Of a stretch of DNA of 64,000 bases, positions 62,690 to 64,000 are shown piece by piece; position 1 is the stretch's first letter, and each line of letters starts with the position of its first letter. The stretch lies in the NCBI GenBank assembly GCA_946811185.2, contig OX328102.1:47283619-47347618 (forward strand), given 5' to 3'. This DNA comes from Hippopus hippopus. Taxonomy: Eukaryota; Mollusca; Bivalvia; Cardiida; Cardiidae. A model generated the notes under the pieces. The model searched no databases and had not been told where the DNA came from. It saw nothing but the letters and a program-made list of their open reading frames with translations. A program made the position numbers and the translations under genes.

Positions 62690-64000
62690 TCAGAGATATA
62701 TTATTCGTAGTTAATATTGTTTCACTTTTTACACACATCAATTAAGTTATCGGGTAATTTACTTGCAATGTGAGTTACCATGATGAATTGAATTCCCCAT
62801 TTAGATTTGATATTTCAATAGGGCAAATGCACCTGTTATCTTACACTGTTGGTCAGTATTCATTTACAGAGGACCATGGTGTTATAGTGAATGAGAGCTC
62901 ATTCATGCTTGTATTTGCTCAGTAAAACCTTCACCATCATCATTCTCATGCCTACCCACCCTATCTGTGGCTTTATGTTTTTGTTATGAAAACTGTGGTT
63001 GTTGTTTTTTCGTTCTCACATGTTCAGAATTATGTCAGTTTAACTGGTTGGCATTAAAAAACAAGGAAATAATTTGAAGCATTGCGCCATGACTATTACA
63101 GAAGGCTAAGTTTAAATGTTGGAAATGAGTTGCATTGGGTTTTATATAATATGCTTAAGTCTTAAACTATGCAATAAAGAGCCCTGGTTTTTGCCTTATT
63201 CTTTTATCCATTTTGTTTCCCTTCTATGTTATCTTTGAAGTGAAGGTCATCTGTGTGTTACCATGTACTATTAATGTTCTTGTCATTAACATATGTTTTG
63301 GCGTAAAGGTCTTGCAAATTATCATCATTCACATGGCAATTCTTTGATTGCTCAGATTATCTTGTTCTTACATATGTATAACTTCTTGTTTTCTACCTGC
63401 ATAGCTTCAAGGCTATGTCTTCTTTTACTCAATTACATTGTATTCTAGTGATTTATAATCTGTGTAAATTTAAAAAAATTTTTTTTTAGTTTTTTTGTTT
63501 GATATTGTATACATTTAAGAGAGACAGAAGCTTTTCTGATATCTTAGCTGGCCAGTTATCATTTATCTTGTTTAATAGATGATTAGTGTCCCTTCTTATT
63601 TCTGCTATGGGCAAAAGGCCTATGCATGAGTTTTGTTTTTCTCTCTTTCTATCAAACATGTATATAAAGGTACCTGTCGTATGTCAAAAAGAAAATGCCT
63701 GCTGCAATACACTTAGACTATGCTTCGCTCCACCTCATCCAATATAAGCATAACTGTAGTATTGTGCATGAACAGATGGACATTTTTTTTTTTTGCATTT
63801 GGTATCACGATCATGGGCTTACCGTTATTTCCAGGATTTTGTTTCCCATATTACAAATGATAGATTTCATTTTACTGTGCTATTCCATATCAGTGACGCA
63901 CCAATAATTGCCCATCTGTAGCAAGAAATGATCAGTGATCTAATGGGGAGACAGCTTCTTTTCTGACCTGATTTCTCATTCGCAAAGTCTATGCTGTGAA
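62690..64000. other. Apparently unique AT-rich DNA
   Basis: About 1.3 kb in which I recognise none of the window's repeat families. T-rich runs at 63475-63500 and 63787-63800. No frame shows domain-level similarity. It may be intron or intergenic host DNA. Confidence 0.4.

Noticed and set aside
1..64000. CRISPR array, toxin-antitoxin or other prokaryotic defence system
   Set aside because: The regular repeats here are eukaryotic MITEs and tandem cores with degenerate units and no spacer-like unique inserts. No cas-like or operon-like coding exists.

Overview
The window reads as eukaryotic, AT-rich, repeat-saturated intergenic DNA from an invertebrate, most likely a bivalve mollusc (a dreissenid mussel is a guess from familiarity with the repeats, not a search result). 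I found no intact host gene, no host exon I would defend, no prokaryotic operon, no CRISPR array and no rRNA. The protein-like open frames with recognisable content are decayed transposable-element genes. Most other frames are short stretches translated out of repeats.

Layout. 0-1.6 kb: hairpin MITEs, one with its right half tandemly triplicated. 1.9-6.5 kb: elements with tandem cores (families A and B). 7.3-9.25 kb: a broken piggyBac transposase on the minus strand. 9.3-9.7 kb: a two-unit tandem repeat and a GT microsatellite. 10.9-11.3 kb: an SGNH-hydrolase-like fragment. 11.9-13.2 kb: family C, seven units of about 159 bp that each carry a nuclear-receptor-like palindrome. 13-17.4 kb: more hairpin MITEs. 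17.8-20.5 kb: families B, A and E in series. 20.8 kb: a compact fold-back element. 22.7-25.25 kb: the 3' end of a LINE with a family D element inside its 3' UTR. 26.7-27.5 kb: an array of about 147 bp units into which a hairpin MITE jumped at TTAA. 28.5-36.2 kb: GC-rich palindromic MITEs and tRNA-derived SINEs. 36.3-43.5 kb: a dense cluster of hairpin MITEs plus a reverse family A element. 44.1-45.7 kb: an almost intact DD35E Tc1/mariner transposon with perfect 44-bp inverted repeats and one premature stop. 46-50 kb: more MITEs, a minisatellite and SINE tails. 50.4-52.1 kb: a DIRS-like RT/RNase H/tyrosine-recombinase relic. 52.2-53.2 kb: a gutted second Tc1 element. 54.0-54.9 kb: a 185-bp tandem array. 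55.1-61.35 kb: a very large imperfect palindrome (arms about 2.7 kb) whose right arm alone carries a roughly 490-bp transposon. 61.7-64 kb: largely unique AT-rich DNA.

How the parts relate. The commonest family (called H here, about 45 copies or fragments) has ends CCCTTTACC...GGTAAAGGG, a near-perfect central hairpin and TTAA on both sides. That is the signature of a non-autonomous piggyBac-type element, and a piggyBac relic lies in the same window. Families A to E share one architecture: a 5' hairpin, a core of about 145-165-bp tandem units and, in A and D, a 3' end in CTCTTGTT. This resembles the pearl/HINE (Helentron-related) elements described in bivalves. The strongest candidate for something undescribed is the 6-kb palindrome. 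The family C array of estrogen-response-element-like palindromes is second.
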